Shown in pieces: positions 1 to 6,318 of a stretch of DNA of 7,368 nucleotides (the first letter of the stretch is position 1; each line of letters begins with the position of its first letter). The stretch lies in contig JANWKW010000188.1 in NCBI GenBank assembly GCA_025451135.1, positions 1 through 7,368 on the forward strand, written 5' to 3'. The position numbers and the translations under genes were made by a program. The DNA comes from Vulcanimicrobiia bacterium (GTDB taxonomy: Bacteria; Vulcanimicrobiota; Vulcanimicrobiia; Vulcanimicrobiales; Vulcanimicrobiaceae). The notes below the pieces were generated by a model. It did not search any database. It had not been told where the DNA came from and was given only the letters and a program-made list of their open reading frames with translations.

Positions 1-1
1 C

Positions 2-109
2 GCCGCGGCGGCGGTCGTCGCCGCCATCGAGTGCTTCTTACTGGTCCGTTCCGCGGCCGGTCGCCTTCGCGACAACGGCGCCGGCATCGCGCGCGCCGAG
101 GCCGCTTAG
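2..109 (+). CDS. C-terminal end of a possible membrane protein gene (5' end outside window)
   Basis: A plus-strand frame is open from the left edge to a TAG at 107-109 and would encode the last 35 residues of a protein. The visible part begins with a hydrophobic Ala/Val-rich stretch (AAAAVVAAIECFLLV) followed by a basic, polar tail, which looks like a last membrane helix plus a cytoplasmic end. Codon third positions are mostly G or C (about 30 of 35), as in the neighbouring genes. The frame converges on scoB and overlaps its stop by four bases, a common compact arrangement. It is too short to assign a family. The two other plus frames are also open here, but they read as Arg/Pro/Ser-rich shadow sequence. 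Whether the gene is real depends on sequence to the left of the window. Confidence 0.35.
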   Translation, partial: AAAAVVAAIECFLLVRSAAGRLRDNGAGIARAEAA

Positions 110-777
110 GCGATACCGGCCGGGATCCGCATCTCGGTCACCGGCTGCGGCGTGTGCAGCGTCGCTCCGGTGGCGGCTTGGACTTCTTCGAAGGTCACGC
201 CGGGCGCGAGTTCGCGCAGCACCAGGCCGTCCGCGGTCACGTCGATCGTCGCGAGGTCGGTGATGATGTGATGCACCACCCGCTTGCCGGTGATCGGCAG
301 GTCGCACTCGCGCACGATCTTGTGCGCGTTGCCCTTGGCCACGTGCTCCATCATCACGATCAGCCGCTTCGCGCCGTGGACGAGATCCATCGCACCGCCC
401 ATGCCCTTGACCATCTTGCCGGGGATCATCCAGTTCGCCAGGTCGCCGGTCTCGCTGACCTGCATCGCTCCGAGCACGGCCAGGTCGATGTGGCCGCCGC
501 GGATCATGCCGAACGAGAGCGCCGAATCGAAGAACGAGGCGCCTGGGAGCACGGTGACCGTCTCCTTGCCGGCGTTGATCAGATCCGGATTCTCCTCGCC
601 TTCGAACGGATAGGGACCCATGCCGAGGATCCCGTTCTCGCTCTGCAAGGTGACCTTCACGCCCGCGGGCACGTAGTTCGGGATCAGGGTCGGCAGACCG
701 ATGCCCAGATTGACGTAGTGTCCGTGCGACAGCTCTTGTGCGAGCCGGGCCGCCAGCTGGGTACGCGTGAGCGCCAT
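106..777 (-). CDS. scoB: 3-oxoacid CoA-transferase, subunit B
   Basis: This 223-residue protein is the beta subunit of a family I CoA-transferase. Such enzymes move CoA between succinyl-CoA (or acetyl-CoA) and a 3-oxoacid such as acetoacetate. The family signature LQSENGILG lies at about residues 44-52, and Glu47 within it is the residue expected to form the glutamyl-CoA thioester. The downstream block with GMIRGGHIDLAVLGAMQVS and GKMVKGMGGAMDLV is also typical of the subunit. The length is normal for a stand-alone B subunit. The ATG at 777 follows the scoA stop by one base and has a good GGGGAG site seven bases upstream, so the start is well supported. The exact 3-oxoacid (acetoacetate, 3-oxoadipate or another) cannot be read from the sequence. 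The acyl-CoA dehydrogenase next door favours acetoacetate or a short-chain acyl substrate. Confidence 0.94.
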   Translation of the reverse strand: MALTRTQLAARLAQELSHGHYVNLGIGLPTLIPNYVPAGVKVTLQSENGILGMGPYPFEGEENPDLINAGKETVTVLPGASFFDSALSFGMIRGGHIDLAVLGAMQVSETGDLANWMIPGKMVKGMGGAMDLVHGAKRLIVMMEHVAKGNAHKIVRECDLPITGKRVVHHIITDLATIDVTADGLVLRELAPGVTFEEVQAATGATLHTPQPVTEMRIPAGIA

Positions 778-778
778 G

Positions 779-1537
779 CTAGTTCTCCCCTCGCTTGCGC
801 GTCGTGACGCGTTCGATGCGTTTGCCCTCGGCGCCGACCTTCACGATGCGCTGGACGAAGATGCCCGGCAGATGCACCGCCTCGGGGTCGATCTCCCCGG
901 GCTCGACCAGCTCCTCGGTCTCGACGATCGTGATCTTGCCGGCCATCGCGCAGAGCGGATTGAAGTTGCGCGTGGCGGCGTGGAAGATCAGGTTCCCTTC
1001 GGTATCCGCGATGCTGGCGCGCACGAGCGCGAAGTCGCAGACGATGCCCAGCTCGAGCACGTAGTCGCGATCGCCGAAGCGGCGCGTCTCCTTCGGAGGC
1101 GACGCGACCTTCACGCCGCCCTGCGCATCGTACAGCCACGGCAAGCCGCCGTCGGCGACCATCGTCCCCACGCCGGCCGGCGTATAGAAGCCGGGGATGC
1201 CGCAGCCGCCCGCGCGCAGGCGCTCGGCGAGCGTGCCCTGCGGCACCAGCTCGACCTCGAGTTCGCCCTTGAGGTACTGGCGCTCGAACTCTTTGTTCTC
1301 GCCGACGTACGATCCGGTCGTGCGGCGGATACGTTTCGCGTCGAGCAGGACGCCCAGCCCCCAGCCGTCCACGCCGCAGTTGTTGGAGACCGTCACCAGA
1401 TCGGTCGCGTCCTGCTCGAGCAGCGCCGAGATCAGGTGGTGGGGAATACCGTTGAGCCCGAAGCCGCCGACCGCGATCGAGGCCCCGCTCGGAATGTCGG
1501 CGACCGCGTCGGCCGCCGAGGTGAAGACTTTGTCCAT
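779..1537 (-). CDS. scoA: 3-oxoacid CoA-transferase, subunit A
   Basis: This 252-residue protein is the alpha subunit that pairs with the scoB product. The CoA-binding signature GGFGLNGIP sits at residues 24-32. It is followed by NNCGVDGWGLGVLL near 52-65, GSYVGENKEFERQYL at 75-89, and the GTLAERLRAGGCGIPGFYTP block at about 101-120, all hallmarks of ScoA/AtoD-type subunits. The frame is open 25 residues further upstream (to 1612), but that extension is not family-like and would run into the divergent dehydrogenase gene. The ATG at 1537, giving MDKVFTSAADAV, matches the usual family N-terminus. No Shine-Dalgarno sequence precedes this ATG. A TATCTG hexamer ends seven bases before it, which could be a -10 box for a leaderless mRNA. 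The gene is first in a two-gene operon with scoB. Confidence 0.94.
   Translation of the reverse strand: MDKVFTSAADAVADIPSGASIAVGGFGLNGIPHHLISALLEQDATDLVTVSNNCGVDGWGLGVLLDAKRIRRTTGSYVGENKEFERQYLKGELEVELVPQGTLAERLRAGGCGIPGFYTPAGVGTMVADGGLPWLYDAQGGVKVASPPKETRRFGDRDYVLELGIVCDFALVRASIADTEGNLIFHAATRNFNPLCAMAGKITIVETEELVEPGEIDPEAVHLPGIFVQRIVKVGAEGKRIERVTTRKRGEN
785..790 (-). promoter_or_regulatory. Shine-Dalgarno site of scoB inside the end of scoA
   Basis: On the minus strand GGGGAG is followed by seven bases and then the scoB ATG. The site lies within the last codons of scoA, whose TAG ends one base before the ATG. This implies that scoB is translated by reinitiation or coupling on a shared mRNA, giving matched amounts of the two subunits. 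Confidence 0.75.
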
Positions 1538-1596
1538 CACCGGGCAGATAGGCTGGGCCGCAAGCAAAACCCTGGTCCGGGACGAACCTCTCGCCC
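1538..1596. promoter_or_regulatory. Divergent promoter region between scoA and the acyl-CoA dehydrogenase gene
   Basis: These 59 bp separate two start codons facing away from each other, so promoters for both units must lie here or extend into the opposite gene. On the minus strand TATCTG (1545-1550) fits a -10 box and would place the transcript start at or next to the scoA ATG. On the plus strand only a weak match, GAACCT (1584-1589), has the same spacing to the dehydrogenase ATG. No clear -35 box, Shine-Dalgarno site or operator palindrome was found on either strand. The promoter assignment is inferred from layout, not from strong motifs. Confidence 0.35.
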
Positions 1597-2772
1597 ATGA
1601 CCGTGCAGACACATGCCCACGCCTCCGACGAAGAGGCGATGATCCTGGACCTCGTTCGCGAGCTGGTGGCCGAGAAAGTCGCCCCGCGGGCCGCCGAGAT
1701 CGACGAAAAACAAGAGTATCCCCGCGATATCAAGGAGCTCTTCGCGCAGAGCGACCTGCTCGGGATCCCCATCCCGACCGAGTACGGCGGACTCGGCGGC
1801 ACGTTCTTGACCTACGTCAAGGTCGTCGAAGAGATCGCGAAAGCGTGCGCCTCGTCGTCGCTGATCGTCGCGGTCCAAGAGCTCGGCATGCTGCCGATCC
1901 TGATCGGCGGCAGCGAGGATCAGAAGAAGAAATATCTCCCGAAGATCGCCTCCGGCGAATGGATCGCCGCCTATGCGCTGACCGAAGCGGGCAGCGGCAG
2001 CGACGCGGCCGGCTCGATGCGCACGCGCGCGGTGAAGCGCGGCGATGCCTACGTGCTCGACGGCACCAAGATCTTCATCACGAACGGCGACGTCGCGGAC
2101 GTGGTCTGCGTCTTCGCGGTGACCGATCCCGAGAAGGGCGCGAACGGCATCAGCGCGTTCGTCGTCGAGAAGGGCACCCCGGGCTTCTCGGTCGGCAAGC
2201 ACGAGAAGAAGATGGGGATCCGCGGGTCTCCGACGGTCGAACTGGTCTTCGAGAACTGCGCGGTGCCGGCAGCGAACCTGATCGGCCCCGAAGGCGAGGG
2301 CTTCAAGATCGCGATGAAGGTGCTCGACAAATCTCGCCCGGGCATCGCCGCCCAAGCCCTCGGCATCGCGCAGGGCGCGCTCGACCAGGCCACCACCTAC
2401 GCCCGCGAGCGGATCGCGTTCGGCAAGCCGATCGGCCATCAGCAAGGCGTCGGCTTCATGATCGCCGACATGAAAACGGAGGTCGAAGCGGCCCGGCTGC
2501 TGCTCTACGAAGCCGCCCGCAAGTGCGACGCCGGCGCCCCCGACGTCACCCTGTGGGCCGCCATGGCCAAGCTCAAATGCGGGGACGTCGCGATGTCGGT
2601 CACGACCGACGCCGTCCAGGTGCTGGGCGGCTACGGCTATTCGACCGAGTACCCGGTCGAGCGGATGATGCGCGACGCCAAGATCACCCAGATCTACGAG
2701 GGCACCCAGCAGATCCAGCGCCTCGTCATCTCCCGCAACGTGATCGGCAAGGGCCCAGCGCCGGCGCGCTAA
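1597..2772 (+). CDS. Acyl-CoA dehydrogenase, short/branched-chain type
   Basis: This 391-residue flavoprotein would introduce a trans-2,3 double bond into an acyl-CoA, passing electrons from FAD to electron-transfer flavoprotein. The helical N-terminal domain occupies about residues 10-120. Both family signatures are present: ALTEAGSGSDAAG at 127-139 and QVLGGYGYSTEYPVERMMRD at 341-360. The catalytic base is Glu368 in the IYEGT motif, the position used by short-, medium- and short/branched-chain enzymes rather than by isovaleryl- or long-chain forms. The length is standard. The ATG at 1597 places SDEEAMILDLVREL where family members usually have an acidic start to the first helix. No Shine-Dalgarno sequence is visible. 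The gene is divergent from scoAB, which points to joint use in short-chain acyl-CoA, branched-chain amino acid or butyrate breakdown. Chain-length preference cannot be decided from motifs alone. Confidence 0.95.
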   Translation: MTVQTHAHASDEEAMILDLVRELVAEKVAPRAAEIDEKQEYPRDIKELFAQSDLLGIPIPTEYGGLGGTFLTYVKVVEEIAKACASSSLIVAVQELGMLPILIGGSEDQKKKYLPKIASGEWIAAYALTEAGSGSDAAGSMRTRAVKRGDAYVLDGTKIFITNGDVADVVCVFAVTDPEKGANGISAFVVEKGTPGFSVGKHEKKMGIRGSPTVELVFENCAVPAANLIGPEGEGFKIAMKVLDKSRPGIAAQALGIAQGALDQATTYARERIAFGKPIGHQQGVGFMIADMKTEVEAARLLLYEAARKCDAGAPDVTLWAAMAKLKCGDVAMSVTTDAVQVLGGYGYSTEYPVERMMRDAKITQIYEGTQQIQRLVISRNVIGKGPAPAR

Positions 2773-2831
2773 TCGACTTCTAATCTTCGGGCGAGGGCGG
2801 CCCCCCGGGAAAGCGAACGTCCGAGGCATCG

Positions 2832-2851
2832 CACACCGTTCTCACGGTGTG
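2832..2851 (+). terminator. Hairpin after the acyl-CoA dehydrogenase gene (weak terminator or 5' UTR stem)
   Basis: CACACCGT (2832-2839) pairs perfectly with ACGGTGTG (2844-2851) around a TCTC loop, making an 8-bp stem. Only a broken T-run (GGTGTTTC) follows, so it is a poor intrinsic terminator. It lies 60 bp after the dehydrogenase stop and 25 bp before the ribosome site of the next gene. It could therefore end the first transcript or sit in the leader of the second. No convincing promoter for the next gene was found in 2773-2888. TAATCT at 2781-2786 looks like a -10 box but has no matching -35 box. Confidence 0.35.
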
Positions 2852-2876
2852 GGTGTTTCATCACGTATTCATTCTT

Positions 2877-2881
2877 AGGAG
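2877..2881 (+). promoter_or_regulatory. Shine-Dalgarno site that fixes a TTG start
   Basis: AGGAG is followed by seven bases and then TTG at 2889-2891, an ideal spacing. The nearest ATG (2898) is 16 bases away, and the upstream GTG at 2847 has no site of its own and lies within the hairpin. The TTG therefore is the best start for the Lys/Pro/Ala-rich protein. Confidence 0.7.
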
Positions 2882-2888
2882 TTCCACT

Positions 2889-3242
2889 TTGAAGAAGATG
2901 CTCGCGTCGCTCGTCGCGGCCGCGTTTCTCATGACGGGCTCGGCCATGGCCGCTACCGCCACGAAGACCGCCGTGAAGACGACCACCGTCGCCAAGAAGC
3001 CGTCCGTCAAGACGGCCGTCAAGCCAGCCGTCAAGCCCGCCCCGAAGAAGCCGGCGGCCAAGAAGCCCGTCGCCAAGACCAAGAAGCCGACCACCAAGAT
3101 GGCCGCGAAGAAGCCGGTCGCCAAACCGACCGCCAAGCCCAAGGCCAAGAAGCCGGCGAAGCCTGCGAAGCCGGCCCCGAAACCCACCAAGAAGCCGGCG
3201 AAACCCGCGAAGCCGGCCCCGAAAGCCACCAAGAAGCCGTAA
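2889..3242 (+). CDS. Exported Lys/Ala/Pro-rich low-complexity protein
   Basis: From the TTG start the product is 117 residues. It opens with a classic signal peptide: two lysines, a hydrophobic core (MLASLVAAAFLM) and an AMA site, with cleavage predicted after residue 21. The 96-residue mature chain has about 32 Lys, 22 Ala and 20 Pro. The rest is mostly Thr and Val, with no acidic, aromatic or Cys residues. It should be strongly basic, extended and unfolded. The C-terminal half is built from KKPAKPAKPAP-like units, with a 42-bp tandem repeat at the 3' end. The sequence resembles the tails of histone H1-like and AlgP-like proteins, but those act in the cytoplasm on DNA, whereas this one appears to be exported. 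It may bind anionic envelope polymers or extracellular DNA, which is inference. The gene has its own strong ribosome site and terminator, suggesting a separate, well-expressed unit. Composition alone cannot give a function. Confidence 0.75.
   Translation: MKKMLASLVAAAFLMTGSAMAATATKTAVKTTTVAKKPSVKTAVKPAVKPAPKKPAAKKPVAKTKKPTTKMAAKKPVAKPTAKPKAKKPAKPAKPAPKPTKKPAKPAKPAPKATKKP
3147..3230 (+). repeat. 42-bp tandem duplication in the Lys/Ala/Pro-rich gene
   Basis: Two adjacent 42-bp units (3147-3188 and 3189-3230) each encode KKPAKPAKPAPK followed by PT or AT. They are followed by a partial third copy, KKP, before the stop. The units differ at three of 42 bases: two silent changes and one Pro-to-Ala change. 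The near-identity at DNA level points to a recent in-frame duplication, so the protein length may vary between strains. Confidence 0.85.
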
Positions 3243-3260
3243 TCCGAACCGATCGGAACC

Positions 3261-3292
3261 AAAAGGAGCGCAGCACCAACTGCGCTCCTTTT
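3261..3292. terminator. Bidirectional intrinsic terminator
   Basis: AAAAGGAGCGCAG (3261-3273) pairs perfectly with CTGCGCTCCTTTT (3280-3292) around a six-base loop, CACCAA. The 13-bp stem has a G/C-rich core with flanking A-run and T-run, so it can work on both strands. It lies 19 bp after the stop of the Lys/Ala/Pro-rich gene and 63 bp after the stop of the convergent transporter gene. It is the clearest regulatory element in the window. Confidence 0.9.
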
Positions 3293-3354
3293 CTTTGCGA
3301 CATCTTCCTTTGCGGCATCGCCCGCCAAACGTGGAGCGACGCGGCTAAAGAGGG

Positions 3355-4158
3355 CTACCCGCCAAGCGAGATCGGCGCCCGCCCGAACAACGGCGGTATG
3401 AAGTGCCCGGCCAGGAACGAGATCGCGAAGACCGCCGAGCCCCAGGCCATGATCTCCAGGCCCCGCGCAAAGGGCGAGCGGCCCGCGAGGCTCGCGGCGT
3501 AGTAGCCGATGCCGAAGAGCCCGCACAGCGCGAGCCCGACGCTCACCCAAAGCGCGCCGTGGCCGATCGCCGGAATCGCGAACGGGAGGATCGGGAGCAC
3601 CGAGCCGGCCGCATACGAGAGCGCCATCGCGATCGCGGGTCGGACGCTGCTCTCCTCGGCGACGCGCGGGTCGATGCCGAACTCGTCGCGCATCATCTCG
3701 TAGAGGAAGATCTCGGGATTCTGCACCAGTCGCGAGACGATCGTGTGGGCCTCGTCGGCGCTGAAGCCTTTGGTCTTGTAGTAGGCGACCTGTTCGGCGA
3801 ACTCGCCTTGCGGATCGGCTTCGATCTCGCCCTTCTCCATCTCGATCGAGGCGAGCACGACGTCGCGTTCGGATTTCGCGCCTTGGAACTCGCCCACGCC
3901 CATCGAGAGCGAGCCCGCCAGCAGCGCGAGCAATCCGGTGATCACGACGGTCGCGTGATTGTCGGTGGCGGCGCCCAGGCCGGTGACGACGCCCATGGTC
4001 GTGAGCACGCCGTCCTTCGCGCCGAAGACGATCTCGCGGACGTCGCGCTGCTTCTGGAGCTGGCGGCGCTGCGGCGTGTCGGGGATGCGCGGCTTGACCG
4101 CGCGCCAGCCGGGCGTATCGACCACGATCGGGGAGTCGGGGACCTCCATCTCGCTCAC
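3355..4158 (-). CDS. VIT1/CCC1-family iron/manganese transporter
   Basis: This 267-residue membrane protein belongs to the vacuolar iron transporter family, which moves Fe2+ or Mn2+ out of the cytoplasm in exchange for protons. After a soluble N-terminus of about 40 residues comes EIVFGAKDGVLTTMGVVTGL (42-61), with Asp49 at the family's conserved transport position. The second helix ends in SLSMGVGEFQ (83-92), where Met86 matches the conserved metal-path Met. A cytoplasmic segment of about 93-170 is rich in Glu and Met (SERD, EMEKGE, YEMM), as expected for the metal-binding domain between helices 2 and 3. Three more helices follow at about 173-195, 200-224 and 233-256. The start is a GTG one base after the peptidase stop, with GAAGG twelve bases upstream. 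An ATG at 4149 is a close alternative. The gene is second in a unit with the peptidase, and transcription probably ends at the shared terminator. Iron versus manganese preference is not decidable from sequence. Confidence 0.9.
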   Translation of the reverse strand: MSEMEVPDSPIVVDTPGWRAVKPRIPDTPQRRQLQKQRDVREIVFGAKDGVLTTMGVVTGLGAATDNHATVVITGLLALLAGSLSMGVGEFQGAKSERDVVLASIEMEKGEIEADPQGEFAEQVAYYKTKGFSADEAHTIVSRLVQNPEIFLYEMMRDEFGIDPRVAEESSVRPAIAMALSYAAGSVLPILPFAIPAIGHGALWVSVGLALCGLFGIGYYAASLAGRSPFARGLEIMAWGSAVFAISFLAGHFIPPLFGRAPISLGG

Positions 4159-4159
4159 G

Positions 4160-6292
4160 TCAGAGATTCGCCTTCCAGAAGCGGAGCATACGCTCGAAGA
4201 GCGTGCGGTGTTGGGCCAGACCGGCGATCGAATGCGTCTTCCGCGGATAGGGATAGAACCACACGTCGCTCTTCTTCGCGTCGATGAAGCGCTGCAACAG
4301 CGCGATCGAGTTGGCCATGTGCACGTTGTCGTCGGCCGTTCCGTGCTGGATCAGCAGAGGCCCGTTCAAACGCGCCGCGGCGTCGAGGACGGAACTGTCG
4401 TCGTAGGCCTTGGGGTCGTCTTTCGGGAGGCCCATATAGCGCTCGGTGTAGATGCTGTCGTAGAGATGCCAGTCCGTCACCGGCGCCACCGCAGCTCCCG
4501 CTTTGAAGAGCTTGGAGTGGGTCATCGCATAGGCGGTCTCGTAGCCGCCGAAGCTCCAGCCCCAGATGCCGATGCGCTTCGCGTCGACGTAGGGTAGCGT
4601 CGCGAGAAAGCGCGCGCCGGCTTCTTGGCCCGCGAGCGACGCCGGCCCGAAGGCCTTTCGCTCGAGACGGACGTGCGCGTCGCTGTCGATCTGCGACGCC
4701 GGCCCGTCGATGCTGAAGACGATGAAGCCGTTGCGCGCCAGCAGCTGGTGGTAGAGGGCGGTCTGGCCCCCGAACCCGTTCGCGGTCGTCGGCGCTTCCG
4801 GTCCGCCGTAGACGTAGACGACCACCGGGTACTTCTTCTTCGGGTCGAAATGCGGCGGTTTCAGCATCGTCGCATCGAGCGGGCCGTATTTCGACGGGAC
4901 CGAGAGCAACCGGGTCGGCAGCAGTTCCGATGCCAGACGCGAATTCGGGCGCGCGAGCGGGATCGGCAGACCGTCGGTGTAGCCCAGGTCGACGGAATAC
5001 GGATGATCCAGGTCCGACCGGGTGTCGACATATTTCGAATTGTCGGGGGAGAGCACGGCGACGTGGCTGCCGGGGAGCGGCGTGAGATCCTTCGGAGCGC
5101 CGCCGTCCAAGCGTAGTTGGAGCAGCGCTCGATCCCGTCGGGTCGGATAGGCGGCACTCACGTAGGCGAGACCCCGCCGCTCGTCGACTCCCAGGATCGA
5201 AAGGACGCGGTAGTCGCCGGAGATCTTCTTCCATCCGAACGATGCGGAACGGACGTAGGCGCCCGCGGTCCCATCGCGATCGAGCACCCAGACCGATTCG
5301 CCGTTGGCCAGAAAGCGCGGGAGCGGCATCACGTCCACCCACGACGCCGAACGCTGTTCGTCTTGCACGATCCGAAGGCTGCCGGTGATCGCGACGAAGG
5401 TCCGGTCGCTCTGAGCCCGATCGACGATCTCCGCGACGATCGTCGAAGACTTCGGCCGCCACCCGAACGCGGCCAGATATTCGTCTTTCGCACCGGCGTC
5501 GTAGACGAGCGCGTCGCCGGTGCCGTCGGCGTTGACGACGCGGAGCTGGGCGAGCGGATTCTTCTCGCCCGCGAGCGGGTAGCGCTGGTACGCGACGGTG
5601 TTGTCGGGCTCCAGGAAGTCGGTCAGCGGGAAGTCGGTGACGTTACGTTCGTCGAGCTGCAGGTAGGCGATCTGCGTACCGTCGGGCGACCAGGCGAAGC
5701 CGTGCGCGATGCCCAGCTCCTCGGGATAGACCCAGTCGAGCTCGCCCTGCAGCAGTCGATCCTCGACGCCGTCCGGCGTGATTTTGCGCGGAGCGGAACT
5801 CCCGTCGGCGGCGACGACCCAGACGTTGCCGGCGTGCGCGTAGGCGATGGCGTCGCCGTGCGGCGACCATTGCGGATCCGCCGCCTCGTCCGCCAGCTTG
5901 CGCAGCGTCCGGTCGGCGAGCGTGAAGACCGAGAGCGTGCCCTTGACGCTCACCGCGACGCGTTCGCCGTCGGGCGACCAGCCGGCGTTCGACGGCGACG
6001 GCGATCGCGGTCCGAACCGCACCGGCTCGAGGAGCGGGGTCGACGCGTGCGACCGCGCGTCGTAGAGATAGAGCGTCGCGGACGCGCCCGGATCTTGCGA
6101 CGAGAGCGAATACGTGAATCGCGAGCCGTCCGGCGACCACACGATGCGGGTGGGGATGGCGCCCCAGGGCGGCGTAGCGCCGAAGACCGTATCGAACGAA
6201 AGCCCGGCCGCCGAGGCGGGCCCGGCGACGCCGAGCGTCAATGCGAGGAAGGCGGCGGCCCGAAGCGACTGCATGGCGCCGGGGTTCACCAT
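4160..6292 (-). CDS. Exported DPP-IV-type S9 prolyl dipeptidyl peptidase
   Basis: This roughly 710-residue protein should cleave dipeptides, typically X-Pro or X-Ala, from peptide N-termini outside the cytoplasm. A signal peptide with core LRAAAFLALTLGVA and an ASA cleavage site ends near residue 28. The N-terminal beta-propeller spans about 50-440, with WSPDG-type blade motifs near 52, 105, 142 and 201. The motif DWVYPEELG holds Glu191-Glu192, the pair that anchors the substrate N-terminus in DPP-IV. The alpha/beta-hydrolase domain starts near 488 (YPVVVYVYGGP, with Tyr495 as likely oxyanion residue). The triad is complete: Ser580 in GWSFGG, Asp654 in HGTADDNVH and His687 in RKTHSI. The length is usual for bacterial members. 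The start is uncertain: GTG at 6301, ATG at 6292 (used here and for numbering) and ATG at 6274 are all in frame, and none has a clear ribosome site. It is the first gene of a unit with the metal transporter. Confidence 0.93.
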   Translation of the reverse strand: MVNPGAMQSLRAAAFLALTLGVAGPASAAGLSFDTVFGATPPWGAIPTRIVWSPDGSRFTYSLSSQDPGASATLYLYDARSHASTPLLEPVRFGPRSPSPSNAGWSPDGERVAVSVKGTLSVFTLADRTLRKLADEAADPQWSPHGDAIAYAHAGNVWVVAADGSSAPRKITPDGVEDRLLQGELDWVYPEELGIAHGFAWSPDGTQIAYLQLDERNVTDFPLTDFLEPDNTVAYQRYPLAGEKNPLAQLRVVNADGTGDALVYDAGAKDEYLAAFGWRPKSSTIVAEIVDRAQSDRTFVAITGSLRIVQDEQRSASWVDVMPLPRFLANGESVWVLDRDGTAGAYVRSASFGWKKISGDYRVLSILGVDERRGLAYVSAAYPTRRDRALLQLRLDGGAPKDLTPLPGSHVAVLSPDNSKYVDTRSDLDHPYSVDLGYTDGLPIPLARPNSRLASELLPTRLLSVPSKYGPLDATMLKPPHFDPKKKYPVVVYVYGGPEAPTTANGFGGQTALYHQLLARNGFIVFSIDGPASQIDSDAHVRLERKAFGPASLAGQEAGARFLATLPYVDAKRIGIWGWSFGGYETAYAMTHSKLFKAGAAVAPVTDWHLYDSIYTERYMGLPKDDPKAYDDSSVLDAAARLNGPLLIQHGTADDNVHMANSIALLQRFIDAKKSDVWFYPYPRKTHSIAGLAQHRTLFERMLRFWKANL

Positions 6293-6318
6293 CCGGGTCA
6301 CGAATACCAGCGGTTGCT

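Noticed and set aside
1538..1612. 25-residue N-terminal extension of scoA
   Set aside because: The residues do not resemble family N-termini and would overlap the divergent dehydrogenase start. MDKVF at 1537 fits the family.
1197..2783. Plus-strand frame of 528 codons over scoA and the acyl-CoA dehydrogenase gene
   Set aside because: It is out of frame with both real genes, reads as Arg/Asp-rich sequence without domains, and is a GC-driven shadow.
1537..2829. Minus-strand frame of 430 codons antisense to the acyl-CoA dehydrogenase gene
   Set aside because: The plus strand has both dehydrogenase signatures and the catalytic Glu. The antisense product is a His/Asp/Arg/Ala-rich shadow with no family features.
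3293..3319. Short near-direct repeat CTTTGCGACATC / CTTTGCGGCATC after the terminator
   Set aside because: Two 12-base copies with one mismatch and a three-base gap are too little to call a functional repeat or attachment site.
2861..3550. Minus-strand frame of 229 codons with glycine/phenylalanine repeats like a membrane or GF-rich protein
   Set aside because: It is the complement of the Lys/Pro/Ala codons, runs through the strong terminator, and overlaps the transporter gene in another frame. The plus frame has a ribosome site and signal peptide.
4155..5462. Minus-strand frame of 435 codons overlapping the peptidase in a shifted frame
   Set aside because: It is an Arg-rich frame shadow; the triad and propeller motifs are all in the other frame.
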